Shown piece after piece: positions 1 to 8,712 of a DNA stretch of 64,000 nucleotides (position 1 is its first letter; every line of letters starts with the position of its first letter). The notes beneath the pieces were generated by a model. The model searched no databases, was not told the DNA's origin, and saw only the letters and a list, made by a program, of their open reading frames with translations. The stretch comes from Drouetiella hepatica Uher 2000/2452 (GTDB lineage Bacteria > Cyanobacteriota > Cyanobacteriia > Elainellales > Elainellaceae): the NCBI GenBank assembly GCA_019359505.1, contig JAHHHD010000001.1, positions 422,466 to 486,465 of the forward strand, in the 5' to 3' direction. The position numbers and the translations under genes were made by a program.

Positions 1-119
1 GAGGCTCCAGCCATGTCATAAACCTGCCCATCCCTGTATTCGTGCTTAATGGGACTATTTTCCTCTAGATGAAGGTATTCTTCGGGAGTGAAGTATGGCT
101 GTTGAGGGGAAGCAATCAT
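1..119 (-). CDS. Uma2 family endonuclease, N-terminal part (cut by window edge)
   Basis: The reading frame starts with ATG at 119 and runs off the left edge, giving about 39 residues. It opens MIASPQQPYFTPEEYLHLEE and continues with the motif KHEYRDGQVYDMAGAS, which is the usual N-terminus of the cyanobacterial Uma2 (DUF820) family, a PD-(D/E)XK nuclease-like fold present in many copies in cyanobacteria and often mobile. The catalytic region lies outside the window, so activity cannot be judged. A second, separate Uma2 gene lies at 61707-62255. Confidence 0.75.
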   Translation of the reverse strand, partial: MIASPQQPYFTPEEYLHLEENSPIKHEYRDGQVYDMAGA

Positions 120-232
120 AGATAACCTTGCAAGCCTTTTAAGTACCTATAGTTTAGGGAAGTTTTTGCAGAGTTAGCGCAGTCGCACAAGCCATTCGAT
201 AAGTACTGCCATCATTGATGCAATCCAAAAAA

Positions 233-277
233 CCTACTCTTGATCTCAATCAGTCACTGATTGAGATCAAGAGTAGG
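233..277. repeat. Perfect 21-bp inverted repeat with 3-nt loop
   Basis: The left arm at 233-253 and right arm at 257-277 are exact reverse complements, separated by TCA. On the minus strand the right-to-left hairpin is followed by six T residues (A-run at 227-232 on the plus strand), so it could end minus-strand transcription, although no minus-strand gene lies immediately upstream. The rest of 120-426 holds no gene that I can support; it should contain the promoter of the CsgG-like gene. Confidence 0.7.
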
Positions 278-426
278 CAGTGGAAAGTGATTATTTTCCC
301 GATCGCTGCATAATATTGGAGAATATCTGGGAATAATCATTAGGTTTTTGCATCAGTCTGCCCTGCAACGGTCTAAGGGCATAAGCTTGACGCTAACGTT
401 TCCAAAATTCACCTACTTGCCGATTT

Positions 427-1434
427 ATGAAACTCAAAAGATCTGCTCAATTCGTTCGCCTTTCTTGCAGCGCTTTGTTGCTTACGGGTTTAGCCATTCC
501 CTCTTTGTCCGTGCCGACTCTGCCTGCGATGGCAGGTCAGCCCTTGACGATCGCCCAGGCTCAGCAGCGGATGCGGATTGCGGTACTGGACTTTGACTTT
601 GCCAGCACCGGGATAACAACGGCTGGATGGGGCTACTGGGGTGATGTGGGACCCGCTAAAGGTGTAAGCGATCTCTTGACCAACAAGCTAGTAGAAGGGG
701 GTTCCTACAGCGTCATTGAGCGGAGTAAAGTAGCGGCAATTCTAGCAGAACAAAATCTGGCTCAAGCTGGACGAATTGATCCAGCTACCGCTGCCCAGAT
801 CGGACGAATTTTGGGCGTGGATGCCGTGGTTGTGGGTTCTGTCACGCGCTTCAACCTGCAAGAAGGCGGCACGGGTGGCAGCATTTTGGGAATTGGCGGC
901 AACAGTCGGCGGCACAGTGCTGAAGTGCAGTTGACCGCCAGATTGGTCAACACCACAACGGCAGAAATTTTGGCGACGGCACAGGGCACTGGAGAAGCCA
1001 AACAGGGCGGTGGCGGCTTTTCGATAGGCGGTCTAGTCACCTTTGGCAACGACAACAACAATACGGACGGGCTGTTGAGCAAGGCAGCGGAAGACGCGGT
1101 TAGCCAGATTTCTACCTCTCTATCTGCTGAGTCTGCTCGACTGTCAGCTTTGCCAGCCTCTTTGCCGAGCATCGAGGCGATCGTGGCTGATGTCGCAGGC
1201 AACGAGGTGATTATTAACAAGGGCAGTCAGGATGGATTTCGTACAGGCATGACTTTGTCGATCGAGCGGGTCGTACGAGAGGTCAAAGATCCGGCAACCG
1301 GAGCCGTTTTGCGGACGGTGACTTCTCCAATCGGTCGGATTGAGCTGACTGAAGTTGATCCTGGCTCATGCGTGGGTCGAATCGTGAACGGTACAGGGTT
1401 CCGAGTGGGCGATCGCGCTGTTGCAGCCCAGTAG
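427..1434 (+). CDS. CsgG-like secreted protein
   Basis: 335 residues. The N-terminus has a basic start and a hydrophobic segment ending near an AMA site at about residue 36, so it is probably Sec-exported; I see no convincing lipobox. Residues 50-240 match the CsgG/HfaB fold: RIAVLDFDFAS, SDLLTNKLVEGGSYSVIERSK, an AQAGRID-type segment, and LGVDAVVVGSVTRF. A glycine-rich loop (about 155-195) interrupts it. The C-terminal 90 residues (NEVIINKGSQDGFRTGM and GRIELTEVD) resemble the small beta domain found after CsgG or in FlgT. CsgG forms the curli secretion pore, but cyanobacterial homologues are mostly uncharacterised and no curli genes lie here. A role in the periplasm or outer membrane is inferred. 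Confidence 0.75.
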   Translation: MKLKRSAQFVRLSCSALLLTGLAIPSLSVPTLPAMAGQPLTIAQAQQRMRIAVLDFDFASTGITTAGWGYWGDVGPAKGVSDLLTNKLVEGGSYSVIERSKVAAILAEQNLAQAGRIDPATAAQIGRILGVDAVVVGSVTRFNLQEGGTGGSILGIGGNSRRHSAEVQLTARLVNTTTAEILATAQGTGEAKQGGGGFSIGGLVTFGNDNNNTDGLLSKAAEDAVSQISTSLSAESARLSALPASLPSIEAIVADVAGNEVIINKGSQDGFRTGMTLSIERVVREVKDPATGAVLRTVTSPIGRIELTEVDPGSCVGRIVNGTGFRVGDRAVAAQ

Positions 1435-1456
1435 TCTTCAGCGGCAGCCCGTCTTT

Positions 1457-1551
1457 ATGGCAATTGCCAAGGCGGTTAGGACGGGGACATTTTGGGTGGG
1501 GCGCGCAGCGCCCCACCCAAAATGTTCTAAGCAAACTGGCGACCGCCATAG
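1457..1551. repeat. Dispersed hairpin element, copy A (MITE-like, about 92 bp)
   Basis: Begins ATGGCAATTGCCAAGGCGG and ends CTGGCGACCGCCATAG, so its ends are imperfect inverted repeats. The centre is a long hairpin (ACATTTTGGGTGGGGC / GCCCCACCCAAAATGT). The same layout recurs at 21610-21701 and 28139-28227, with a 3-prime fragment at 37633-37661. It contains no gene; the reading frames through it are by-products. Confidence 0.8.
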
Positions 1552-1616
1552 CTCCTAGAATCAGCCGTTAGAATAGGTGTAGTGCTTATTGCTTGAAACA
1601 CGGTTCGGGTGAGGAT

Positions 1617-2396
1617 ATGCTGCCGCGAGAAGATCTGCTCAAAGGAATTGAAGAACGCGAAACTGCGGTGCGGGTGATTGACCAGGCAGAGCAGGCAATT
1701 AAAACCTGGGAGGTTGTCTGCACAGATTTTGTGTCGCCACCTGAGTTGGCAGATATTCAGCGGATGTTCCAGAAATTGGCAGATGTGGTGACGTTGCCTT
1801 GGGGCGGCTATCCTCAAGCAGAGCGGCAGCGCATAGCGATCGCCCGTTCAGAATTGCCGATCGAGACCGCACAGGTGGCGATCGCAGCAATCGATATTTC
1901 GGGAAACTTTCTGTTTGATCAAGCTACCCATCGAGACTTTTTAGGAGCGCTCCTGGGAACGGGTATTGTCCGCGAAAAGGTGGGCGATATCCTGGTGTTA
2001 GGGGAGCGAGGGGCACAGGCGATCGTGGTGCCAGAACTCGTGGAATTTTTGGAGATGAGTCTGAACCAGGTGCGATCGGTACCTGTGAAAACCCGCCGTA
2101 TGGATCTGAGTGAGCTAAAGATCCGGGAACCCAAGAAGAAGGAAATGGCGACCGTGGAAGCCTCCATGCGCTTGGATGCAGTAGCGTCCGCTGGTTTTGG
2201 CATGTCGCGCAGTAAAATGGCAGATCTGATTAGCACAGGTGATGTGCGAGTGAACTGGAAGGACATTACCCAAACTAGCCATCAGCTCAAGTCAGGTGAC
2301 CTGGTTGCTATTCGCGGCAAGGGGCGCTTGGAAATCGGCGAAGTGATGATTACCAAAAAAGACCGCTACCGGGTGCAGCTGACCCGATTTGTTTAA
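1617..2396 (+). CDS. Photosystem II S4 domain protein
   Basis: About 259 residues. I choose ATG 1617 (MLPREDLLKGI) because GGTGAGG sits just upstream; a TTG at 1593 would add eight unlikely residues. The N-terminal two thirds contain the DFVSPPE, WGGYPQAERQRIAIAR and DFLGALLGTGIVREKVGDI motifs of the PSII-S4/YlmH-like family. Residues about 185-240 form an S4 RNA-binding domain (RLDAVASAGFGMSRSKMADLI, with GDVRVNWK). The family is conserved in cyanobacteria and plastids and linked to photosystem II accumulation; the RNA target is not known. It converges with the next gene, and the two stop codons overlap by four bases. Confidence 0.85.
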   Translation: MLPREDLLKGIEERETAVRVIDQAEQAIKTWEVVCTDFVSPPELADIQRMFQKLADVVTLPWGGYPQAERQRIAIARSELPIETAQVAIAAIDISGNFLFDQATHRDFLGALLGTGIVREKVGDILVLGERGAQAIVVPELVEFLEMSLNQVRSVPVKTRRMDLSELKIREPKKKEMATVEASMRLDAVASAGFGMSRSKMADLISTGDVRVNWKDITQTSHQLKSGDLVAIRGKGRLEIGEVMITKKDRYRVQLTRFV

Positions 2397-3640
2397 CGCT
2401 TCGACAGGTTAGGATGTCGTCCTGCTGCACCCGTCATCAGCCAGAGCGCCAAGAACTTGACCGGACGGGCAACCTGCATGACGCGAAGACCCAAGCGGCG
2501 AATCACGACCAAGGGCAGCCAGCGATTGGAGAAAATGCGATCGAGCAGATCGGTGAATCCTAGAATCGCCAGATTTTCCAGCTTACGCCAGCGATCGTAC
2601 CGTTTGAGAACGCTGATTTTGCCAATATCTTCACCGCGTTGGTAAGCCGCCTCCAGCACCTGCGCCAGAGCAGCAGCATCGCGGATGCCCATGTTCAAGC
2701 CCTGTCCGCCGACGGGATGGCAGCAGTGCGCTGCATCGCCAATCAGGGCTAGACGAGGCTGCGTGTAGCGATCGCTTTGCATCAGCTGCACCGGAAACAG
2801 GATGCGCGGACTCAACAATTCCAGCTTGCCTAGCTGTCCCTCATAGCGGCGGTTTAGCTCAGCCAGAAACTCGGACTCGCTGCTTTCCAAAAGCTGCTGG
2901 GCTTCGGCATGGGGTGCAGTCAAAACAATCTGGCAGCGGTTATCGGGCAGCGGCAGAGTGGCGAAAGGGCCGCTTTCCCAGAAGTGCTCACGGGCAATGT
3001 TTTCATGAGATTTTTCGGGACGGAGGACGGCAGTGACGCAAGACTGCCAGTATTGCCAGCCGTGGGTCGTGATTCCAGCAGCGGTACGAATGGGCGATCG
3101 CGCTCCATCGGCGGCAACTAAGAGCCGGGTATGGACTGTCTGAGTTTCTCCTGCGATCGCCAGCGTCAGCGCCACAACATCTGCCTGATAGTCTACCTGC
3201 ACCAACTCTGCCGGACAGAGCCAGGTGATGTCTGCACCTTCCAGCTTGTCTAGTAATGCCTGCACTAAGACGCAATGTTCGCCCACATAGCCTAATGATT
3301 TTGTGCCCAAATCCTCTGGCTTCAGGTTGACGATCGTGGAATAATCGGCATCCGCCATGCGAATCTGGTTAAACGTAGTAATGTGGGGTAAAATCTGCTC
3401 CCAAACGCCTAGCCCCTGAAAGATTCGTCCTGACATCAGCGTGATGGCATAGGCGCGACGCTGACTGAGTCCGGCTTCACGGGGTTTCGCTTCAATAATG
3501 GCGACTCTTAGCCCTGCGTCTTTGAGGGCACAGGCAAGGGTCAAGCCAACGATGCCCGCCCCGGCGATCGCGATATCAAAGTCGAGTGGAGAAATGGGGA
3601 GTGAAGAGTGGGGAGTGGATGGGTGCTGAGCCAGTGCCAT
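2393..3640 (-). CDS. UbiH/UbiF-type FAD-dependent hydroxylase
   Basis: 415 residues, the normal length for the UbiH/VisC family of flavin monooxygenases. The dinucleotide-binding motif GAGIVGLTLA (residues 26-35) opens a Rossmann fold ending in the acidic IIEAK. The second FAD motif LIGDAAHCCHPVGGQGLNMG (about 302-320) and the intervening DGARSPIR are intact. These enzymes hydroxylate aromatic rings in quinone synthesis; in cyanobacteria the partner pathway is probably plastoquinone or a related phenolic, but the substrate is not shown by the sequence. The gene is convergent with the S4-domain gene. Confidence 0.85.
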   Translation of the reverse strand: MALAQHPSTPHSSLPISPLDFDIAIAGAGIVGLTLACALKDAGLRVAIIEAKPREAGLSQRRAYAITLMSGRIFQGLGVWEQILPHITTFNQIRMADADYSTIVNLKPEDLGTKSLGYVGEHCVLVQALLDKLEGADITWLCPAELVQVDYQADVVALTLAIAGETQTVHTRLLVAADGARSPIRTAAGITTHGWQYWQSCVTAVLRPEKSHENIAREHFWESGPFATLPLPDNRCQIVLTAPHAEAQQLLESSESEFLAELNRRYEGQLGKLELLSPRILFPVQLMQSDRYTQPRLALIGDAAHCCHPVGGQGLNMGIRDAAALAQVLEAAYQRGEDIGKISVLKRYDRWRKLENLAILGFTDLLDRIFSNRWLPLVVIRRLGLRVMQVARPVKFLALWLMTGAAGRHPNLSKR

Positions 3641-3720
3641 ACGGAATGAAAAGAAGGAAATGGGTCGTCACATTTATTTATATTGTGACTCACATTGTGG
3701 TGCGATCGTCAGCCTGGAGC

Positions 3721-3780
3721 AAGCTAATTGCCCATAAGCTAATTGCCCATAAGCTAATTGCCCATAAGCTAATTGCCTAG
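3721..3780. repeat. Four 15-bp tandem units ending at a stop codon
   Basis: AAGCTAATTGCCCAT is repeated three times exactly, with a fourth, altered copy (AAGCTAATTGCCTAG). Read on the minus strand each unit carries GGC AAT TAG, which is the last two codons and stop of the HEAT-repeat gene. The array therefore looks like a tandem amplification of that gene's 3-prime end. Confidence 0.85.
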
Positions 3781-4725
3781 CTCTAAGCTGCTTGCGTCTT
3801 CTCTTTGGGCGGCGGCAGATTGAACGCGCTGCCAGAGTACCGGATCTTGCCGATAGATTTGCAGGGCGGCGATCGCGTTTTGGGCATCTAAGAGTCTGCC
3901 TTTGGCAATCAGCGTCATCAGAAAGTCTAGGGCAGCTTCGGTACGCAGCATGGCGATCGCCAGTAATCCCGTTTGGCGCAGCTCTGGGTCGGCTTGTTTT
4001 TGCCACCAGGTTGTGAGGATCTCAAGGGCTGCGGGTAAGCGAGATTCCCCCAGCGCCAAGGCAACCAGCTCTTGCGTCTGCGGTTCTGGAGCCGTGAGAA
4101 ATCGCGTTGCCAAATCCAACGATTTTTGGGAGGACAGCTTTAGCAGAGCAGCGATACATTCTGAAATGACGGCGGGTTCGTCACCGATCAAAACTCTCAA
4201 CCGCAGCAGAGGCACGCCCTGATCATTTTCGCTGTAGGCGATCGCCCTGGCTGCTGCAACCCGTGCCGGAACTTCTGGATCGGCAAGCAGGTCAGCGATT
4301 TCGGCGATCGCGTCAGGATAATTCATCCGCACCAGACCCATGGCGCAAATGCCCCGAAGTTTGGCGGCGGTATCTGCCTGTCCACCCCAGACAGGTTCTA
4401 GCTGAATGTGGCGAATGCCCTGAAGGAAAAGATCGGCTTGGTGGGCATTGAGGCGATAGAGAGCATCGGCGATCGCAGCTTTTGCGTGGCAGTTGGGATC
4501 AGTTTCGACGGGTTTGACGAGACAGCGATCGAAGGCAGTGACCAGATCAGGCTGTAAGGTAGAAAGCTCAAATTTGCCCACGAGCTTTGCCGCTTGAGCA
4601 ATGGCGATCGCGTAGCGGCTCTGAAGAATGGAGCGGAGTTGGGCGATCGACTCTGCTGAGGTGGGGTCAGCCCGAAGCTGATTGAGCTGCTCTAGCAGGG
4701 TTTCGAGTTTGGAGGATTTTGCCAT
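3769..4725 (-). CDS. HEAT-repeat protein
   Basis: 318 residues made almost entirely of paired helices. Units of about 30-35 residues contain signatures such as AKAAIADALYRL, AKLRGICAMGLVRM, RVAAARAIAYSEND, ECIAALLKLS and LVALALGESRLPAALEIL. This is the PBS-lyase-type HEAT repeat style common in cyanobacteria, where some members are bilin lyases and others are scaffolds. I see no lyase-specific motif, so a general protein-protein interaction role is the safest reading. Translation starts at ATG 4725; the stop lies inside the first unit of the 15-bp tandem repeat. Confidence 0.8.
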   Translation of the reverse strand: MAKSSKLETLLEQLNQLRADPTSAESIAQLRSILQSRYAIAIAQAAKLVGKFELSTLQPDLVTAFDRCLVKPVETDPNCHAKAAIADALYRLNAHQADLFLQGIRHIQLEPVWGGQADTAAKLRGICAMGLVRMNYPDAIAEIADLLADPEVPARVAAARAIAYSENDQGVPLLRLRVLIGDEPAVISECIAALLKLSSQKSLDLATRFLTAPEPQTQELVALALGESRLPAALEILTTWWQKQADPELRQTGLLAIAMLRTEAALDFLMTLIAKGRLLDAQNAIAALQIYRQDPVLWQRVQSAAAQREDASSLELGN

Positions 4726-4769
4726 GAGGTTTCTGCAATGCCTTGTTGTACAAGGTAGCCCTTTTTCGT

Positions 4770-5210
4770 TTAGTGAGTTGCTAAAACGTAAGGGGAATGG
4801 ACATCAATCAGCCAATTCTCATCAATGACTTCCAAGGTTTCATCCAAGATTAGATTTAGCTCACCCAATACAGGGTTAGTTGGGCGATCGGGGTGCTGAG
4901 AGTCAACTGCTCGATTAAGGGTGAGGCTAAATCTGAGCTATAGCCAATGACTACGTTCTAAATTTCCGGGGGTAACGCCTAAAGAACTGTCAATTAGCAC
5001 CGGATCAGGCGGTTGAGTAAACTGGATCACTTCATAAAAGTTATCTTCGTCCCAGTAGCCATTGATTTGAGCGTTGCAGGCTTGCAGATGATGGGCGGCA
5101 ATGCTTTTGGCATCAAGCTGTTGTAGAGCTTGGGCGAGATCACGCCAAATGGGATGGTTTCTAATGTTGAGTCTTATAAATCTTATAAACAGGTAAATTA
5201 GGCTATCCAT
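4770..5210 (-). pseudogene. Small protein gene interrupted by an in-frame amber codon
   Basis: From ATG 5210 the frame reads MDSLIYLFIRF, HPIWRDLAQALQQLDAKSIA and GYWDEDNFYEVIQF, to a TAG at 4938-4940. The same frame then continues for 55 sense codons with protein-like content (GELNLILDETLEVIDENWLI, DVHSPYVLATH) to TAA at 4770-4772. The whole would be 146 residues. I do not recognise a family. The simplest view is a nonsense mutation in a cyanobacterial hypothetical gene. The reading frame is also open for 38 codons upstream of 5210, but that part is made of 21-bp repeats and is probably not coding. Confidence 0.5.
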
Positions 5211-5214
5211 GTTC

Positions 5215-5319
5215 TGAGAATGACGCACGTACCTTTTAGTATCACACCTGAACCTCAGAAGTTCGGCATTGTAGCTGGAACGATCGCCTTTGCAGCTCAA
5301 AGCTTCAGCGTTGTACCTC
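5215..5319. repeat. 21-bp tandem array, five degenerate units
   Basis: Units start at 5215, 5236, 5257, 5278 and 5299. All are exactly 21 bp and converge on an ending like TTGTACCTC or TTGCAGCTC, while the first half varies (one unit carries CGATCGCC). It is the first of four intergenic arrays in this window with the same period; see 30071, 36367 and 62341. Confidence 0.7.
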
Positions 5320-5381
5320 AGCACATGGCGCTGGATTGAATGAGGATGAAGAGCGATCGTGCTTCTCGTTTGCTTTGTCTG

Positions 5382-8045
5382 TTAGGGAAATGGAGGCTGC
5401 CCGTAAGTGTTTGGGTGGCGGCGTTGCAGCTCTTCCCAAGGCAGCAGCAGGCTATCTTCGATTTTGGCACGGACGGACGCACTGACCTCTCCCTCATTTT
5501 TCATGAGTTCAATCAGGAATTGGTTGGCATCATAGTAACGTTTGAGTTGTTGCCTTTGCTCATCGGTGATCTGCCAGTCATATCTAAGATTGCGATATTG
5601 AATCATCACTTGCTGGAATTGCTCAACCCATTCTGCTCCATTTGATCGCCACCATTGCTGAAATGTTCTGCTATCTGCGGCGGCTGCAGATAGCGTTTCC
5701 CTTGGTTGCCCAAGTGCGTTTGTCAATTCAGGAGCAAGGTCGAGTTTAAGGGCAAGGACAAGAGTACGGGCAATGGCGTGGTCAAGGGCAGGGTCGAGGG
5801 CGCGGTCGAGGGCATTAGCGAGGGTACGGACAAGAACAAGGGCGCGATTGTGGGCAAGGTCGAGGGCGAGGTCAAGAGCAAGATATATAGCTCTACTGGC
5901 AGCAGGCTTACAGTGCGCTGGCATAGACTCTGATTTTTCAAGTACCCAGACCAGAATTTTTTGCAAGGTGGATTCCTTGGCAATGGACTGATCAATCGCC
6001 TGCTTAATCAGCCACACTAGACGATCGGTAGGCTGTTGCGATTTCATTAGGTGCTTAACTGCTTCCTGCCATTTCCGATTGTCGATCTTTTCAGCTAATT
6101 TCTCAGGGGAAAGTTGAGTTAGCCAGCGGATGGTGAAATATTCTTGAAAAGTTAAGTGGGAAAATGACCATAGCTCGTCTGCTCTCTCAATTAGCAACCC
6201 GTGCTGTGCCTCAATGGTTCTCAGAACTGTGACTCCTTCCACTGGGTTAGCAAGCTGTAAAAATTTAGTGATATGAGCCGCAATCTCCTTCTGGTTAAAC
6301 AGCACAAAATTCTGGGGAAATTTGCGAGTTGCAATGTCAATCAGCAAGGCTTCTCGGCGCTCAACGCTCAATTCTCCATAAGCTTTACTTCCTATCTCCC
6401 ATCCATCAATCTGCTTTTCAGTATTCCACTTATCCAGTAGCAACTTAATACTTCTCTGATATAGATCATCTATTTGCAAGGGAATTTCTCCCTCATCGTG
6501 CAGCACCAAACATATGAGACTCAACAACACTGGAGTTACCGTCAGTTCTTTCAGTGCCGGATTTTTGTCCATGGCATATTTTAGTATTTCCCACTGCTGC
6601 GCTACTTCCGCATCAGATTTGCCACTTGTCATAAACCAGTTACGAACAAACTGCCTTACCTGTATTGCACTAAAATCTGCCACTTCTACTGAAGTAAATC
6701 CAACGGGAATAGACTTAATAATTTGAGTACGACATGTCAAAATCAATCGATTTTTTGGGTAGTCTTCCGCAATCCGGTGGAGTTGACTCTGCACTATTTG
6801 ACGCAATTTACTTGTCGATACCTCGTCTAACCCATCCATCAGCACCAAGAGCTTGCCGTGTTTCAGAAGATCTTTCACCTGATGCCGTAATTGATCCACT
6901 TGCTGTTCTAGTTGCCTCACTTGCTGTTGTAGCTGCGTCAGTGTTATGGATTCCTGATTTTTTAATTCTTTAATTTTTTTAAGACACTCTCTAGACGATC
7001 TCCAATTTTCTAGTCCCAATTCTTTATCAATCTCATCCAGGAGATTCCATTGCCCATCTTGAATTCGGCGAAATTCAATCAGGACAGCTACAAACTCCTG
7101 TTGAAATTGACCTTTACACCAATTCACTGCTAGGTGCTTTAGAAAAGTCGTTTTTCCCGATCCTGGCTTACCAAGAATCACCAGTTTAGAATTTGCGTTG
7201 GCAACCTCAAAGCCGGGATTACGTTTGATCCGATCACCCAACCCCAAGCGGTCGTTCCGTAAATCAAAAGTTTTCAGCAGTTTATCCTGCGAAACTTGAT
7301 AAGTACGGGGCGATCGATTCAGCAACCACACATCCACATAAAGCTGATCAACCCCAATCTCTTCACCACTCAGCAACCGCATCCGGCTGTGCTGAGCCAT
7401 AATCTTCTGACGGCATCGCTCTCGAACTTGTTGTTCAAGATCCCTTTGCTCTGCAAAAGCAGGTGGAAACTCTATTGAGGGTTTTTGAGAAGATTGGGGA
7501 GAAAAAAACTTTGGGTCAGGAGGCAACTCCAGTTTCACGACTCCAAGTTCTGGCTTTATAACAGTATTTTGCCGTCTAAGACGATAGCAAAGCTCTCTGT
7601 AGCTTTTTTCGTTATCAAGTCCATACTTGTCTCTAGAATTCAGTATCAAAGGAACATGGGCTAGGTCAGGCGAAGCGCATACAACTGGAATAAACTTAGC
7701 GTCTTCTAACTGAGCGTTATAAAGATGTTGCCTAATAATGGTTCCTTCCCAGGAAACGCCTAGACCTTTCCCAGGCTCTTCCTTTCCCTCAAACCGCTGC
7801 TTGTATGTCTCAGTACAGACTATGAGTACAAACTCAGCCCATTCAATCTTCTCCTGCATCCACAGATCCCACCCTTGGACAGGAGTATAGGGAGGTTCGG
7901 CTCGAACATACCGATCTATATCTGCATCAATTCCCCAGGTCTTACGTAGCGTATTTGCTACTGCTAACACATGTTCCTTATGCTCATCTGAATCCCAGCT
8001 ATAACTGATGAAGACTTTCGTCGGGGCTTCTGCTTCCTCTGTCAT
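5382..8045 (-). CDS. SEFIR-NACHT STAND ATPase
   Basis: About 887 residues from ATG 8045; a TTG at 8060 would add five. Residues 8-140 are a SEFIR (TIR-like) domain opening KVFISYSWDSDEHKE. A NACHT ATPase follows, with Walker A GKPGSGKTT near 295, Walker B LLVLMDGLDEV near 400, and a sensor-type LILTCRTQ. A heptad-rich coiled coil (LQQQVRQLEQQVDQLRHQV) is inserted between the Walker motifs. Then come a winged-helix/helical region (SFSHLTFQEYF), a low-complexity stretch rich in ALD triplets, and a C-terminal helical domain typical of cyanobacterial NACHT proteins. Such STAND proteins sense invaders or stress and trigger an effector; an antiphage role is inferred, not shown. No full GCGATCGC occurs between about 5.3 and 8.17 kb, which suggests transfer. 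Confidence 0.85.
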   Translation of the reverse strand: MTEEAEAPTKVFISYSWDSDEHKEHVLAVANTLRKTWGIDADIDRYVRAEPPYTPVQGWDLWMQEKIEWAEFVLIVCTETYKQRFEGKEEPGKGLGVSWEGTIIRQHLYNAQLEDAKFIPVVCASPDLAHVPLILNSRDKYGLDNEKSYRELCYRLRRQNTVIKPELGVVKLELPPDPKFFSPQSSQKPSIEFPPAFAEQRDLEQQVRERCRQKIMAQHSRMRLLSGEEIGVDQLYVDVWLLNRSPRTYQVSQDKLLKTFDLRNDRLGLGDRIKRNPGFEVANANSKLVILGKPGSGKTTFLKHLAVNWCKGQFQQEFVAVLIEFRRIQDGQWNLLDEIDKELGLENWRSSRECLKKIKELKNQESITLTQLQQQVRQLEQQVDQLRHQVKDLLKHGKLLVLMDGLDEVSTSKLRQIVQSQLHRIAEDYPKNRLILTCRTQIIKSIPVGFTSVEVADFSAIQVRQFVRNWFMTSGKSDAEVAQQWEILKYAMDKNPALKELTVTPVLLSLICLVLHDEGEIPLQIDDLYQRSIKLLLDKWNTEKQIDGWEIGSKAYGELSVERREALLIDIATRKFPQNFVLFNQKEIAAHITKFLQLANPVEGVTVLRTIEAQHGLLIERADELWSFSHLTFQEYFTIRWLTQLSPEKLAEKIDNRKWQEAVKHLMKSQQPTDRLVWLIKQAIDQSIAKESTLQKILVWVLEKSESMPAHCKPAASRAIYLALDLALDLAHNRALVLVRTLANALDRALDPALDHAIARTLVLALKLDLAPELTNALGQPRETLSAAAADSRTFQQWWRSNGAEWVEQFQQVMIQYRNLRYDWQITDEQRQQLKRYYDANQFLIELMKNEGEVSASVRAKIEDSLLLPWEELQRRHPNTYGQPPFP

Positions 8046-8119
8046 CCTGTTTTCCAGCAAACTGCGGAGGGCTTATAGCTGAATTATACTTGCCATCCCA
8101 GAGCCGTAAACGAATGCAG

Positions 8120-8151
8120 GAGGGGCATAGGGTATGCCCTATGCCCCTCCC
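8120..8151. repeat. 14-bp perfect hairpin between GlsB and SEFIR-NACHT genes
   Basis: GGAGGGGCATAGGG and its exact reverse complement are separated by TATG. It lies downstream of glsB and upstream of the STAND gene on the same strand. It may terminate the glsB transcript, but there is no clear T-run, so it could equally be a small repeat element. Confidence 0.5.
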
Positions 8152-8240
8152 ATAGATCTATCTCAACTGGATGAAAAGGCGATCGCCTTCCCTACCCCCT
8201 AATCATCACCATCAAATCCTCTGGCATCCTTGATGCAGCT

Positions 8241-8498
8241 CTATGAACTCGATTTCTTGACGTGCCAGCTCCAGAGAGCCATGACTGCCACCGCTCCCAA
8301 AATTCCCCACATAATGGCATTGAGGTTCAGCACTTGAGCCGAGGTACTCACGCCCAGAAGCACTTTCCCAACATAGCCCCCGGCTAATGCGCCAATAATC
8401 CCTAAAACATTGGTTGTAAATACATTTCCGCCTTCATTGATTAGCCGAGCCAAGGCAGCGGCAATTAGACCTAGGACAATCCAAGCCAAAACGCTCAT
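8241..8498 (-). CDS. GlsB/YeaQ/YmgE family membrane protein
   Basis: 85 residues with three hydrophobic helices, a typical size. The family signature is visible as LGLIAAALARLINEGG, LGIIGALAGGYVGKVLLG and a final WGILGAVAVMALW. It was once called transglycosylase-associated; members are small inner-membrane proteins linked to acid or envelope stress, with no proven enzymatic function. It stands alone between the amidase and the STAND gene. Confidence 0.85.
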   Translation of the reverse strand: MSVLAWIVLGLIAAALARLINEGGNVFTTNVLGIIGALAGGYVGKVLLGVSTSAQVLNLNAIMWGILGAVAVMALWSWHVKKSSS

Positions 8499-8712
8499 CT
8501 ACTATTTTTTCCTTCACTGTATGGGGTTTCCGGCTAGACGGGCGATCGCTCACACCTTAAGCGGCCTATACTTCGAGCAGCCTGCACTTGAAGCAGTCTG
8601 ACAAAGCAGCACCAGCTCCGTAAAGATTTTGAACTTAACTTCGCAAAATCTTGAGCTTTGGGCAGGATAAGTGCTTAAGTTGATTAACTTCCGTCGAAGG
8701 AAACTCTTTAAA

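Noticed and set aside
1283..1549. Minus-strand frame through hairpin element A, with a GRCAPHPKCPRPNRLG peptide (similar at 21444-21686)
   Set aside because: The peptide is the translation of the dispersed repeat; no start signal and no independent coding evidence.
4773..4936. Alternative frame in the amber gene reading VVIGYSSDLASPLIEQLTLS
   Set aside because: It has a stop just upstream and another about 30 codons on, whereas the chosen frame stays open on both sides of the amber.
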